From Parcubacteria group bacterium Gr01-1014_72 (GTDB lineage: Bacteria > Patescibacteriota > Minisyncoccia > Phycocordibacterales > VMFH01): DNA of 25,770 bases. A program made the position numbers and the translations under genes. The notes under the pieces were generated by a model. The model ran no database searches, was not told where the DNA came from, and saw only the letters and a program-made list of their open reading frames with translations. Every line of letters starts with the position of its first letter. Positions within the stretch are counted from its first letter, which is position 1. Shown here one piece after another: positions 14,363-20,424 of this stretch. The stretch is from positions 1-25,770 of the forward strand of contig VMFH01000002.1 of assembly GCA_007375925.1 (NCBI GenBank). The letters are read 5' to 3'.

Positions 14363-14833
14363 CTAGCGCAGAGAAAATGTGGAGCCGACGGCAAGAGCGT
14401 AGCGCGCCACCCCTCCGGCGGGAAGTTCTAAGACATAGTGCGCGGCAGTTGCCGGATAAAAAATTTCCGGGTACGTATCGGGAGAGATGTTCTCACGCAG
14501 ATCCAGTACGCCGTACGCTTCATTGAGCCAGACGATGTCAATCGGGAACTGCATCCCCTCCATCCAGATACCGAGAAAGTCCGGTTCAGGGGGAATAAAG
14601 AGCATTCCCTGATCGGGGGCAATCGCCGTAAAAGCCCCTAAACCAAGGGTTGTTTTGAGTTCCGTGTCAGCGACGTAGGCCTTAATGGACTCTCCTTTTT
14701 CGGTCTTAAAAACACGGGTCTCGTAGGTAATATCACGCCCTTTTTCCGTACGCATATCCTCCGATTTCAAGGAAAGAAACGCTCCTACAATAAGAACGGT
14801 TACTACAAAAAACAAGATGAAGCGATGCATCAT
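14363..14833 (-). CDS. Membrane-anchored or secreted DUF192 protein
   Basis: 156 residues. MMHRFILFFVVTVLIVGAFL is a signal peptide or membrane anchor, so the rest is extracytoplasmic. The DUF192 pattern follows: a strand KAYVADTELKTTLGLG, then DQGMLFIPPEPDFLGIWMEG (the GMLF...WM signature), PIDIVWLNEAYGVLD, YPEIFYP, YVLELPAGG and a terminal VGSTFSLR. DUF192 proteins are small beta-rich domains of unknown function widespread in bacteria and archaea. It is followed by its own terminator. Confidence 0.85.
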   Translation of the reverse strand: MMHRFILFFVVTVLIVGAFLSLKSEDMRTEKGRDITYETRVFKTEKGESIKAYVADTELKTTLGLGAFTAIAPDQGMLFIPPEPDFLGIWMEGMQFPIDIVWLNEAYGVLDLRENISPDTYPEIFYPATAAHYVLELPAGGVARYALAVGSTFSLR

Positions 14834-14910
14834 AGTAAGTTTAAAGTTGAAATCTCAAAATGTAAAATGACAGTTTAAAATGCAAAATTCCCATCCCACC
14901 ATTTTTAATT
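14834..14910. repeat. AT-rich intergenic short-period repeat
   Basis: Imperfect repeats of AGTTTAAAGTTGAAAT, CAAAATGTAAAATGACAG and TTTAAAATGCAAAATT fill the 77-bp gap between msrB and the DUF192 gene. Of the same general type as the repeats at 2162-2220 and 6550-6613. Confidence 0.6.
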
Positions 14911-15318
14911 TTATATTTTCTTGAATTGGAGCGCGCACGAATTGATGCAGAAGCGTTTGCCTCCCCGCTCGCGCGGCCCATCGTCAAAGACGTGCCCCAA
15001 GTGTGAGCCGCACGTTTTGCACCGGACCTCGGTGCGGCTCATTCCAAGCGACCGATCTTCCAGAAGCTCCACATGTTTCAAATTCACCGGATCGGTGAAT
15101 GAAGGCCACCCCGTGCCAGAGTCAAACTTCGTGTCCGATGAAAAAAGCTCCTGCCCGCAGACGACGCACCGATACATTCCTTTCTCATGGTTGTTCCAGT
15201 GCTCTCCTGTGAAGGGCACCTCCGTCGCGCCCTCCCTCGTCACTCGATAGGCCTCCTCGGAAAGTTTCTCCCGTATTTCTTTGTCGTGTATGGCTTTTTT
15301 GCTGTTTCCTGCAGACAT
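14911..15318 (-). CDS. msrB: Peptide-methionine (R)-S-oxide reductase MsrB
   Basis: 135 residues, a stand-alone MsrB domain that reduces methionine-R-sulfoxide in oxidised proteins. The two zinc-binding CxxC pairs are present (YRCVVCGQELF and VRCKTCGSHLGHVFDDG). The core FDSGTGWPSF and the catalytic Cys in RFCINSCALQF near the C-terminus are intact; that motif also has a second Cys (normally Ala or Ser), which might act in resolving. It has no signal peptide, so it is cytoplasmic. Its neighbours tsaC (22 bp upstream) and DUF192 point to a short housekeeping transcript. Confidence 0.96.
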   Translation of the reverse strand: MSAGNSKKAIHDKEIREKLSEEAYRVTREGATEVPFTGEHWNNHEKGMYRCVVCGQELFSSDTKFDSGTGWPSFTDPVNLKHVELLEDRSLGMSRTEVRCKTCGSHLGHVFDDGPRERGGKRFCINSCALQFKKI

Positions 15319-15340
15319 CGAAATATTTCAGTAGCCTCCA

Positions 15341-15982
15341 TTATACCCGCAAGATCACCTCCGTGCCATCCGAAAGAAGCTCTACGAGGCGCGAGGGCTC
15401 GCCCTCGCGCCGCCCGCCGTCAATGTAGAAGTCTATCGTGTCCCCAAAATACGCGCGTGCCTCTGAAATCGTCCGCGCGGGCGGCTGCCCTTCTGGATTG
15501 GCGGAGGGGGCGACGAGCGGGCCAGTCTTTTTAAGAAAACCACACAAATCTCTTACGGAAAAACTACTTTCTAATTCCTGCCCGTCCGGCAGGCGGGCGC
15601 GCGAATTAGAAAGTAGTTTTTCCAGGGAAAATAGGTGGTGAGCGAGTAGCCGAAATGCAATCTTTCCTGTCCCGCGGTGGAGGTATGCGAATCGTTCAAT
15701 CTCCGTAATCGGCACCACGACACTCGTCGGCGGCGCTCCCTCCGACCAAAATTCGCTTAACCGACGCTCCTCGGCGGGAGTTAGCGAAATGCCAAACTGC
15801 GCAAGATCGTTCCTGTCGGCAATAAGCACAATGAAGGGCTTCTTTGGATTCCGTTCCTTGATGCTGTAAATGCGCTCCACCGCATCCGGCGACATCGCCG
15901 AACCGACCAATCCGTAGAGAGTGTCAGTAGGAATAACACCAATTCTTCCGTTACAAAGAAGCTGTGCGTAAAAATCTTTCAT
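15341..15982 (-). CDS. tsaC: L-threonylcarbamoyladenylate synthase (TsaC/YrdC family) with a palindrome-encoded insert
   Basis: 213 residues. Makes threonylcarbamoyl-AMP from threonine, bicarbonate and ATP for t6A37 in ANN-decoding tRNAs. Motifs in order: GVIPTDTLYGLVGSA (15-29), KERNPKKPF (42-50, the K..P.KP ATP/threonine-site loop), TSVVVP (86-91), KIAFRL (107-112), KKTGPLVAPSANPEG (151-165) and PSRLVEL near the C-terminus. Residues 120-142 (LEKLLSNSRARLPDGQELES and three more) have no counterpart in normal TsaC, where the strand KIAFRL is followed shortly by the helix before GPLVAPSAN. They are encoded exactly by a perfect 21-bp inverted repeat plus GC-rich spacer. The reading frame is kept and the catalytic motifs are intact, so the protein is probably functional with a surface hairpin. 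Confidence 0.93.
   Translation of the reverse strand: MKDFYAQLLCNGRIGVIPTDTLYGLVGSAMSPDAVERIYSIKERNPKKPFIVLIADRNDLAQFGISLTPAEERRLSEFWSEGAPPTSVVVPITEIERFAYLHRGTGKIAFRLLAHHLFSLEKLLSNSRARLPDGQELESSFSVRDLCGFLKKTGPLVAPSANPEGQPPARTISEARAYFGDTIDFYIDGGRREGEPSRLVELLSDGTEVILRV
15557..15623. repeat. In-frame palindromic element inside tsaC
   Basis: Positions 15557-15577 (GGAAAAACTACTTTCTAATTC) and 15603-15623 are a perfect 21-bp inverted repeat. The 25-bp spacer is itself partly palindromic and GC-rich (CTGCC-CGTCC-GGCAG; CCCG/CGGG). AT-rich arms around a GC-rich core look like an inserted mobile palindrome. The spacer shares CCCGCCTGC (minus strand) with the hairpin at 11783-11801. Confidence 0.85.
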
Positions 15983-16060
15983 ATGTTTTGACTATAGCAA
16001 CACTTCGTACGACAAGAAAGCCCTCCCAACGGCTGTACAAAATGAATTACACTGCAAGGA

Positions 16061-16088
16061 TTGACATGTCAAAAAAATAATGTACTAT
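16061..16088 (+). promoter_or_regulatory. Promoter of the metallopeptidase gene with palindromic -35
   Basis: TTGACA (16061-16066), 16-bp spacer, TACTAT (16083-16088). The -35 is the left half of a perfect 12-bp palindrome TTGACATGTCAA (16061-16072), a possible operator. The expected start is near 16095, giving a leader of about 20 nt. Confidence 0.75.
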
Positions 16089-16114
16089 GTCACAAGACAC
16101 TGAACCTTAAGAGA

Positions 16115-17122
16115 ATGAAAAAGAATCTAAAACCGAATGCCCCTCGACAACGGCGGCGCCTGTTGTTCTCTCTCATCCCAAAAGTCACCTGCCTGTTGAT
16201 CCTCATCACGGCGGTGCTCATCTTTTTTATGCAAAGGGGGCGTAAAAACGAGGCGGCGCGCGCGAGAACGATGATGAGCATGTTCCAAGAGTATCTTGTC
16301 GTAAATCGCCCCAAGGCAACATGGTGGCTCCAAAGCACTCCAAAGGCGGAGGAGGGGGATTTGCCGAGAATAGCGGCACTCCTAGAAAATAAGAGGCGCG
16401 CAGTCCGCCTTCTCCTTGAGGAAAAGCGGAACATTTCGCCGCTTGCCGGCAAGATTGCGGACATCTTCACCAACATTCTGGTCTCCATTTACAACAAGGG
16501 GTCAACGGTCTCATTCACAATGAAAGTACCGTCGCCCGCAAACATCTCGGCCGAACTCTGCATCATTCCTGCCGAAGAAGTTGCCGCCAAGGCCGCCCGT
16601 GGAGAGAAGTTTATCTCATCCGTATTTTGGAACCACGATTGGGGAGCGGTGATGCTCTTCGCGCTGGAATTACCCCCTCCCGTCCTCGCGGGAGTGCTTC
16701 TCCATGAGTTCGGACATGGGTACTACGATAAGGTGCTACACGCCCCGTCGGCAACCGCTCCACTCGGCTCGGCGAGCCACTCTGGAGAGGAGGTGCTTAT
16801 GTACGAACTCACGTTTCTTGTTGTCAACCATGAAACAGGCGGGGTGTACGGAGAGGCATGTGATGAGGTGCTTCTGCGGCACAAAAATGTACGCACGCCA
16901 AAGCGGCTGATGCAGTCACTCACCCTCGCCGACCTTGCAGTTTTGGACAAAGCGATCAACGCCGAGGGCATCGGTGCAGAAGCCGCGCAGATTGTTCTCG
17001 CACAACATATATCGCTCCTCGGCCTGCGTTTTCTTGAAAAACGCGGAAAGGGTCACGACGAGAAAGTTGCCTTCTATCAATGGATAGTTGAGACGACGAC
17101 TGGCAAACCACCGCGTGAGTGA
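16115..17122 (+). CDS. Predicted membrane-anchored zinc metallopeptidase (HExxH)
   Basis: 335 residues from ATG 16115, preceded by AAGAGA. The reading frame is open back to TTG 16061, but that codon is the -35 box, so it cannot be the start. A basic N-terminus (MKKNLKPNAPRQRRR) and one hydrophobic helix at about residues 16-40 make an N-in membrane anchor. The outside domain has H197-E-F-G-H201 in LLHEFGHGYYD, a zinc-binding motif. A third ligand could be a glutamate in GEEVLMYELTF about 30 residues later, as in gluzincins; this is inference. The family was not recognised and no substrate can be given. It has its own promoter and terminator, so it is a single-gene unit on the strand opposite its neighbours. 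Confidence 0.75.
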   Translation: MKKNLKPNAPRQRRRLLFSLIPKVTCLLILITAVLIFFMQRGRKNEAARARTMMSMFQEYLVVNRPKATWWLQSTPKAEEGDLPRIAALLENKRRAVRLLLEEKRNISPLAGKIADIFTNILVSIYNKGSTVSFTMKVPSPANISAELCIIPAEEVAAKAARGEKFISSVFWNHDWGAVMLFALELPPPVLAGVLLHEFGHGYYDKVLHAPSATAPLGSASHSGEEVLMYELTFLVVNHETGGVYGEACDEVLLRHKNVRTPKRLMQSLTLADLAVLDKAINAEGIGAEAAQIVLAQHISLLGLRFLEKRGKGHDEKVAFYQWIVETTTGKPPRE

Positions 17123-17148
17123 TGTTATCTTAGATTCAACAGAACCCA

Positions 17149-17210
17149 CCCGTTCCGCTCCGCCATCCGTCAACTGACGGAGGCGGACAGCGGAACGGGC
17201 TTTTCTTTTT
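17149..17210 (+). terminator. Strong terminator after the metallopeptidase, carrying a 29-bp palindrome
   Basis: Outer stem CCCGTTCCGCT (17149-17159) / AGCGGAACGGG (17189-17199), then CTTTTCTTTTT. The apex is a palindromic element at 17159-17187 (TCCGCC...GGCGGA), whose exact reverse complement occurs at 23040-23068. Confidence 0.9.
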
Positions 17211-17216
17211 CCAATG

Positions 17217-17251
17217 AAAAAAAGACCATCTGCATGCTAACGCGGATGGTC
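17217..17251 (-). terminator. Terminator after the orphan gene at 17283-17642
   Basis: On the minus strand GACCATC (17245-17251) pairs with GATGGTC (17224-17230), followed by seven T residues. It is back to back with the plus-strand terminator, as expected between converging genes. Confidence 0.7.
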
Positions 17252-17282
17252 GTCTGGTGAAATAGAACATCATTGAGAAAGC

Positions 17283-17642
17283 CTAAAGCTCTCTTTGCAT
17301 TCTACGTAGTATAGGATCTTCCCAAGGAAAAATGAGCGTCTTCTTTTTTTCCTTCTTTTTCTTGGGAAAGCAAGCGTCAAGGCTAGAAAGAAAACTAGGA
17401 AGGTCTAGTGGGGGGTGCTGGGGAACAAGTGTCTTTTTGTGAATCAGCCCCCGAATCGCTAAATCCAAATCAAAATCGTTAAATCTCAATTCGGGCAACC
17501 TCGGCACCGGCCAGTATTTCAGACGCTCAACCCTCATGAGGGGGATGTTGTCGCGAGTCAAGGGCGAGTTGTCAACCAGTGGCACAGATGCGTTGATTGG
17601 ACGGATCAGACCAAGACTTAACGGCCGCATAGAGTCACACAT
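17283..17642 (-). CDS. Hypothetical protein, 119 residues
   Basis: Not recognised. A consensus-like promoter, a good Shine-Dalgarno (GAAAGGA, 8 nt before ATG) and a terminator all support a real gene. The protein starts MCDSMRPLSLGLIRPINASV, is proline- and leucine-rich, has no membrane segment, carries a lysine run KKKKEKKK near residue 95-103, and ends FPWEDPILRRMQREL. The middle (RLKYWPVPRLPELRFNDFDL) repeats a P-x-L/R-hydrophobic pattern. It has an A+T-rich promoter region unlike its neighbours, and forms with the plus-strand gene at 17808 a divergent pair. Confidence 0.6.
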   Translation of the reverse strand: MCDSMRPLSLGLIRPINASVPLVDNSPLTRDNIPLMRVERLKYWPVPRLPELRFNDFDLDLAIRGLIHKKTLVPQHPPLDLPSFLSSLDACFPKKKKEKKKTLIFPWEDPILRRMQREL

Positions 17643-17698
17643 AAACTAATCCTTTCAAAGTTCGAGATGGAATTAAGTTAACGATGCCATCTAAAATA

Positions 17699-17730
17699 AT
17701 ACTAGGGCAAATTAACATCTTGTCAAGATG
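17699..17730 (-). promoter_or_regulatory. Promoter of the 17283-17642 gene over a 15-bp palindrome
   Basis: Minus strand TTGACA (17721-17726), 16-bp spacer, TAGTAT (17699-17704). The -35 is inside the perfect palindrome CATCTTG-T-CAAGATG (17716-17730). That site lies in the divergent region, so one regulator could control both genes. A TATACT at 17752-17757 may be the -10 of the plus-strand gene; its -35 is not evident. Confidence 0.6.
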
Positions 17731-17807
17731 GCGTATATGCTACGTTTAATGTATACTTACAAAAGGTAGGGTGAACACTACAAAAAAACAAATAAGAAAG
17801 GCTTAGT

Positions 17808-18026
17808 ATGGACCTCGAAACCGAAGCAAAGTTGCGTCAACAAGGCGTCCTCCATAATGGTCCGATCAGTGATTGTACAGAACTCCACTTTGATCGTGGT
17901 CATGATGGATACGGACCACACGTCGACATCATCACAAGGTTTCCTGACCGCCAAGGTGCGCACAAGACGCGGATCGATGGGTTTGGAAATATCATCGACA
18001 CTGCAATCTCTCTCCCCGAGAATTGA
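17808..18026 (+). CDS. Hypothetical protein, 72 residues
   Basis: Not recognised. Starts MDLETEAKLRQQGVLHNGPI after a clear Shine-Dalgarno (AAGAAAGG, about 7 nt upstream), a leader design shared with the genes at 17283-17642 and 25598. Acidic, soluble, His- and Gly-rich in the middle (ELHFDRGHDGYGPHVDIITRF), with no obvious domain. Followed 25 bp later by a strong terminator. The overall layout argues for a real, independently expressed small gene. Confidence 0.6.
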   Translation: MDLETEAKLRQQGVLHNGPISDCTELHFDRGHDGYGPHVDIITRFPDRQGAHKTRIDGFGNIIDTAISLPEN

Positions 18027-18051
18027 CACGGTTGATGCGACAAACAACTTT

Positions 18052-18087
18052 GCCCGTTCCGTTTTATCGGAACGGGCTTTTCTTTTT
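18052..18087 (+). terminator. Terminator after the 72-residue gene
   Basis: Perfect 10-bp stem GCCCGTTCCG (18052-18061) / CGGAACGGGC (18068-18077), 6-nt loop, then TTTTCTTTTTC. The stem sequence CCCGTTCCG is shared with the outer stem of the terminator at 17149. Confidence 0.9.
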
Positions 18088-18219
18088 CTGCGTTGAAAGC
18101 GCGCTCCCGACGAGCCCGTAGAGCGTGTCGGTCGGGAGCACCCCCACCCCGCCGCGCTTGAGAAGTGTGGCCGCTTCGGCAAAAGTTGCGTGCGGTGCGT
18201 TTTTCCCACTACTTCGCAT
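18064..18219 (-). pseudogene. N-terminal fragment of a second tsaC (Sua5/YrdC) gene
   Basis: A 51-codon frame from ATG 18219 to TAA 18064. It reads MRSSGKNAPHATFAEAATLL and then KRGGVGVLPTDTLYGLVGSA, ending LSTQKKKSPFR. The VGVLPTDTLYGLVGSA stretch is the YrdC N-terminal motif and is close to residues 14-29 of the intact TsaC at 15341-15982. The fragment breaks off right after this motif, its last codons coming from the terminator hairpin of the opposite-strand gene, so the ATP- and threonine-binding parts are missing. It overlaps the 3' end of the VOC gene by 11 nt. It is most likely the remains of a duplicated or acquired tsaC cut by a rearrangement. Confidence 0.75.
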
Positions 18220-18604
18220 TCTTGTCTTGTTGATGAACACCGAAGGTGTTGCCTTCGGTATCCATGAAGTATCCTTGCCACGCCATGCCGGGAAGGGCGA
18301 ATTTCGGCATAGCGATCAAACCACTCGCCTTTTTTATCTTTTTTGCGATATCGTCAAAATCCTCAACTTGCACCGTACACACATAGGCGTTTGTGCCTTG
18401 CTCTTTCGCGGGCGCGGGACAAGGTCGCGGCAAGAGTCCACCATTGATTCCTTTTTCTTTACTGTCTTTCGGCGCGGTCATGACCATCCAATACTTGTTG
18501 TTCCCCCACTGCTCAAAATCCCAGCCGAACACGGATTTGTAGAACTTCATGGCCCGCTCGGGGTTATCCGCCTGTATTTCAAAATGTACGACTCTGTTAC
18601 TCAT
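18209..18604 (-). CDS. VOC (glyoxalase/bleomycin resistance) family protein
   Basis: 131 residues with two beta-alpha-beta-beta-beta modules: VVHFEIQADNPERAMKFYKS opens the first, AYVCTVQVEDFDDIAKKIKK the second, closing with YFMDTEGNTFGVHQ. Typical metal-ligand positions carry His-7 in VHFEI, a Glu-rich strand and Glu in DTEGN. This subfamily (PhnB/YdcK-like, 'VOC family protein') has no fixed reaction; members include glyoxalases, dioxygenases and antibiotic-binding proteins. It has no obvious operon partners, as downstream lies only the tsaC fragment. Confidence 0.88.
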   Translation of the reverse strand: MSNRVVHFEIQADNPERAMKFYKSVFGWDFEQWGNNKYWMVMTAPKDSKEKGINGGLLPRPCPAPAKEQGTNAYVCTVQVEDFDDIAKKIKKASGLIAMPKFALPGMAWQGYFMDTEGNTFGVHQQDKNAK

Positions 18605-18626
18605 AATATTTTAAATAAAGGCATAT

Positions 18627-19052
18627 TTATTTAGTCTCCAAATATATCACTTTTAAACTGATGAACTTTTCTATGGCTGAAACCGTAGCGTCTTTAACCT
18701 GCGCGTCGCTTTCCGCAACCCATCGCGCGAAATTATAGAGTTCTTGATTATCAACACGCAACCATTTATCGTTTTTATAAAAAAAATATAAGAGAGTTGT
18801 TACCGCAATTCTTTTGTTGCCATTCTGGAAGGGGTGGTTTTTTATCATAAAATAAAAAAGAACTGCGGCTTTTTGTATGAGACCTTTGTAAAGATATTTT
18901 TTATCGAACTTTTGGAATGGTGCCACAAGACAGCTCTCAAGAATTTGAGAGCGCCGCGTTTTGAAATCAGGAATCGGCTCATTCCAAGTCATCCACTTTC
19001 GCGCAAGCGTGTGAGCAACATATTCAACTTCTGCAACAGAGATGAGAGTCAT
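18627..19052 (-). CDS. Death-on-curing (Doc/Fic family) toxin
   Basis: 141 residues, the usual Doc length. The Fic-fold motif is HPFQNGNKR at 73-81. His-73 is the catalytic base; NGNKR corresponds to the (D/N)(A/G)NKR of Doc kinases, in contrast to the GNGR of AMPylating Fic proteins. The residue before GN is Asn where Asp is usual, which may affect Mg2+ binding. The helix after the motif (IAVTTLLYFFYKNDKWLRVD) is also Doc-like. Family members phosphorylate or AMPylate targets such as EF-Tu. It lies 2 nt after the helix-turn-helix gene, an antitoxin-then-toxin order. Confidence 0.88.
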   Translation of the reverse strand: MTLISVAEVEYVAHTLARKWMTWNEPIPDFKTRRSQILESCLVAPFQKFDKKYLYKGLIQKAAVLFYFMIKNHPFQNGNKRIAVTTLLYFFYKNDKWLRVDNQELYNFARWVAESDAQVKDATVSAIEKFISLKVIYLETK

Positions 19053-19054
19053 GG

Positions 19055-19318
19055 TTATTCCTTACCGAGCAACCGGAGTGCTTCACTATACTCTTTGATG
19101 GTTTTCTCAACTGACTCTTCAATTTCCTTCTTTTTTTCGTCGGTCAATTCCAAACCTAAAATTCGATTAAGTTCGTCGTGAGCAATAATATAATTACGTC
19201 CCACTTTTTGGGCCTTAATGTCGCCATTTTGAATTTTATTAAAAACAGTGGTGCGACTTACACCTAATATTTTTGCTGCTTCTGTTGACGATATGTATTT
19301 TTCACCTTTATTCTTCAT
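19055..19318 (-). CDS. Excisionase/MerR-like DNA-binding antitoxin
   Basis: 87 residues. ISSTEAAKILGVSRTTVFNK (about 9-28) is a winged helix-turn-helix of the excisionase (xis) type, followed by the wing GDIKAQKVGRNYIIAHDEL. The charged C-terminal helix (DEKKKEIEESVEKTIKEYSE) probably dimerises or wraps the toxin. It sits immediately upstream of doc, so it is the likely antitoxin and autorepressor. The -10 ends only 6 nt before the ATG, so the mRNA is expected to be leaderless. Confidence 0.85.
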   Translation of the reverse strand: MKNKGEKYISSTEAAKILGVSRTTVFNKIQNGDIKAQKVGRNYIIAHDELNRILGLELTDEKKKEIEESVEKTIKEYSEALRLLGKE

Positions 19319-19324
19319 GGTGTT

Positions 19325-19371
19325 ATTATACTCCTGTTAACATTGGTGTCAATGGTTAACATGTGTTAATG
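19325..19371 (-). promoter_or_regulatory. Consensus promoter and operator of the toxin-antitoxin pair
   Basis: Minus strand TTGACA (19347-19352), 16-bp spacer, TATAAT (19325-19330): full consensus hexamers. Three TTAACA-like boxes (plus strand TGTTAACAT 19335-19343, GGTTAACATG 19354-19363, TGTTAATG 19364-19371) overlap the spacer and flank the -35. They are plausible sites for autorepression by the helix-turn-helix protein. Confidence 0.8.
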
Positions 19372-19457
19372 AAGGATTCCCTACAACAGGTTGGGAATAC
19401 TAACCTTTGCGCGAATCCTTGGTGGGTTGCCCCACACACGCTTTCTCCCGTACGAGG

Positions 19458-19544
19458 CGGAGGAGGCGAGATTCGAACTCGCGGTACCGTTTCCGATACA
19501 CAGTCTTTCCAGGACTGCCCGTTAGACCGCTCCGGCACTCCTCC
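19458..19544 (-). tRNA. tRNA-Ser (anticodon GGA)
   Basis: An 87-nt cloverleaf on the minus strand. Acceptor GGAGGAG (19538-19544) pairs with CTCCTCC (19459-19465), discriminator G at 19458. The anticodon arm is CAGTC-CTGGAAA-GACTG with anticodon GGA (decodes UCC/UCU). A long variable arm (TATCG-GAAA-CGGTA) is typical of serine tRNA. The T arm is GCGAG-TTCGAAT-CTCGC. The 3' CCA is not encoded (CCT follows). The flanks continue the acceptor helix by five more pairs (19454-19458 with 19545-19549). Confidence 0.96.
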
Positions 19545-19560
19545 GCCTCACACGGGATTG

Positions 19561-19775
19561 CGATTTTCAACCAATCGTCCGTCATAGCGGACTCTTGGGA
19601 AAATCGGGAACAAACTCCGCGCATTAGCTTGCCCCGTATTCCGCTGAAAGCGGATACTTCGGGAACCGCCCACCGCTTAAGCGGGGTCCCGCCAAAGGCG
19701 GTGATATGCGAACCCTCCGTGCCGTGCGGGAATGTGCTCTGTACCTAAACATTCTGCACAAATTTGAATGTTTAG
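19561..19775. other. Gene-free stretch rich in nested hairpins
   Basis: The roughly 300 bp between tRNA-Ser and the phosphatidyltransferase gene has no supported CDS. It holds CGATTTTC (19561-19568) / GAAAATCG (19599-19606) enclosing GTCCG/CGGAC; TCCGCT-GAA-AGCGGA (19640-19654); CCGCTTAAGCGG (19673-19684); CCGCC-AAA-GGCGG (19689-19701); and a 10-bp stem CTAAACATTC (19745-19754) / GAATGTTTAG (19766-19775). This could be a structured RNA or a cluster of small palindromic repeats; strand is undetermined. Confidence 0.4.
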
Positions 19776-19841
19776 ACAAATCAGCGTCGGAAAAACTCTC
19801 AATGCCTCCTGACAGGATTCACTCTCCACGCTATACGCTAC

Positions 19842-20420
19842 TTATATGGAACGGTAGACAACGAGCGAGAGCACCGCGAAGACGAGCGAGAGAACAAGGG
19901 TCCAGAAGGAAGCGGCGAGGAGCCATGGCAGGTCAAAAATGAGGAAGCAGATGAGAAAGAGGAGGCCAGCGGATTGCAAAACCATCTTGATTTTTCCGAC
20001 ATGCTTCGCAGAGACATCTTCGCCTCGCTGATTGCGCCGATACGCCCCATACATGAGGAGCACCTCAAGAGTGATTATTGAGAGCGCGAGGAAGGGGTGA
20101 AAGGCACGTCCGACGAGAATCGCGGCGGTACTCCCGATGAGCAGCTTATCCGCAAGCGGGTCGTAAAATTTCCCCCAGTCGGAGACGAGTCCTTGCGTCC
20201 GCGCGAGCGCGCCGTCAAGCGCATCTGAAAACGCTGAAATAAGAAAGAGCGGCGCGGCAATTTCATACTCCCCAATCGCGAAGAGGTAGATGACGAAGGG
20301 GATTGTCCCGAAACGAAACCACGTGATGTGATTCGGCGTCACAAAGCGCGGCAGAAGCGGGAGGATGGTTACCGCGAGAAGTCTGTCTACAACAGTAACT
20401 TTTGTCGGGTCGTGAACCAT
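19842..20420 (-). CDS. CDP-alcohol phosphatidyltransferase (PgsA-like)
   Basis: 192 residues, integral membrane. The catalytic signature D66-x2-D69-G-x2-A-R74-x8-G83-x3-D87-x3-D91 is complete (SDALDGALARTQGLVSDWGK then FYDPLADK). Its four aspartates bind the metals that activate CDP-diacylglycerol (or another CDP-alcohol). About six hydrophobic segments are visible. The length and sequence suit a phosphatidylglycerophosphate synthase, but the acceptor cannot be told from sequence alone. It begins 4 nt after the htpX stop, so it shares the lemA-htpX transcript. Confidence 0.92.
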   Translation of the reverse strand: MVHDPTKVTVVDRLLAVTILPLLPRFVTPNHITWFRFGTIPFVIYLFAIGEYEIAAPLFLISAFSDALDGALARTQGLVSDWGKFYDPLADKLLIGSTAAILVGRAFHPFLALSIITLEVLLMYGAYRRNQRGEDVSAKHVGKIKMVLQSAGLLFLICFLIFDLPWLLAASFWTLVLSLVFAVLSLVVYRSI

Positions 20421-20424
20421 TTGT

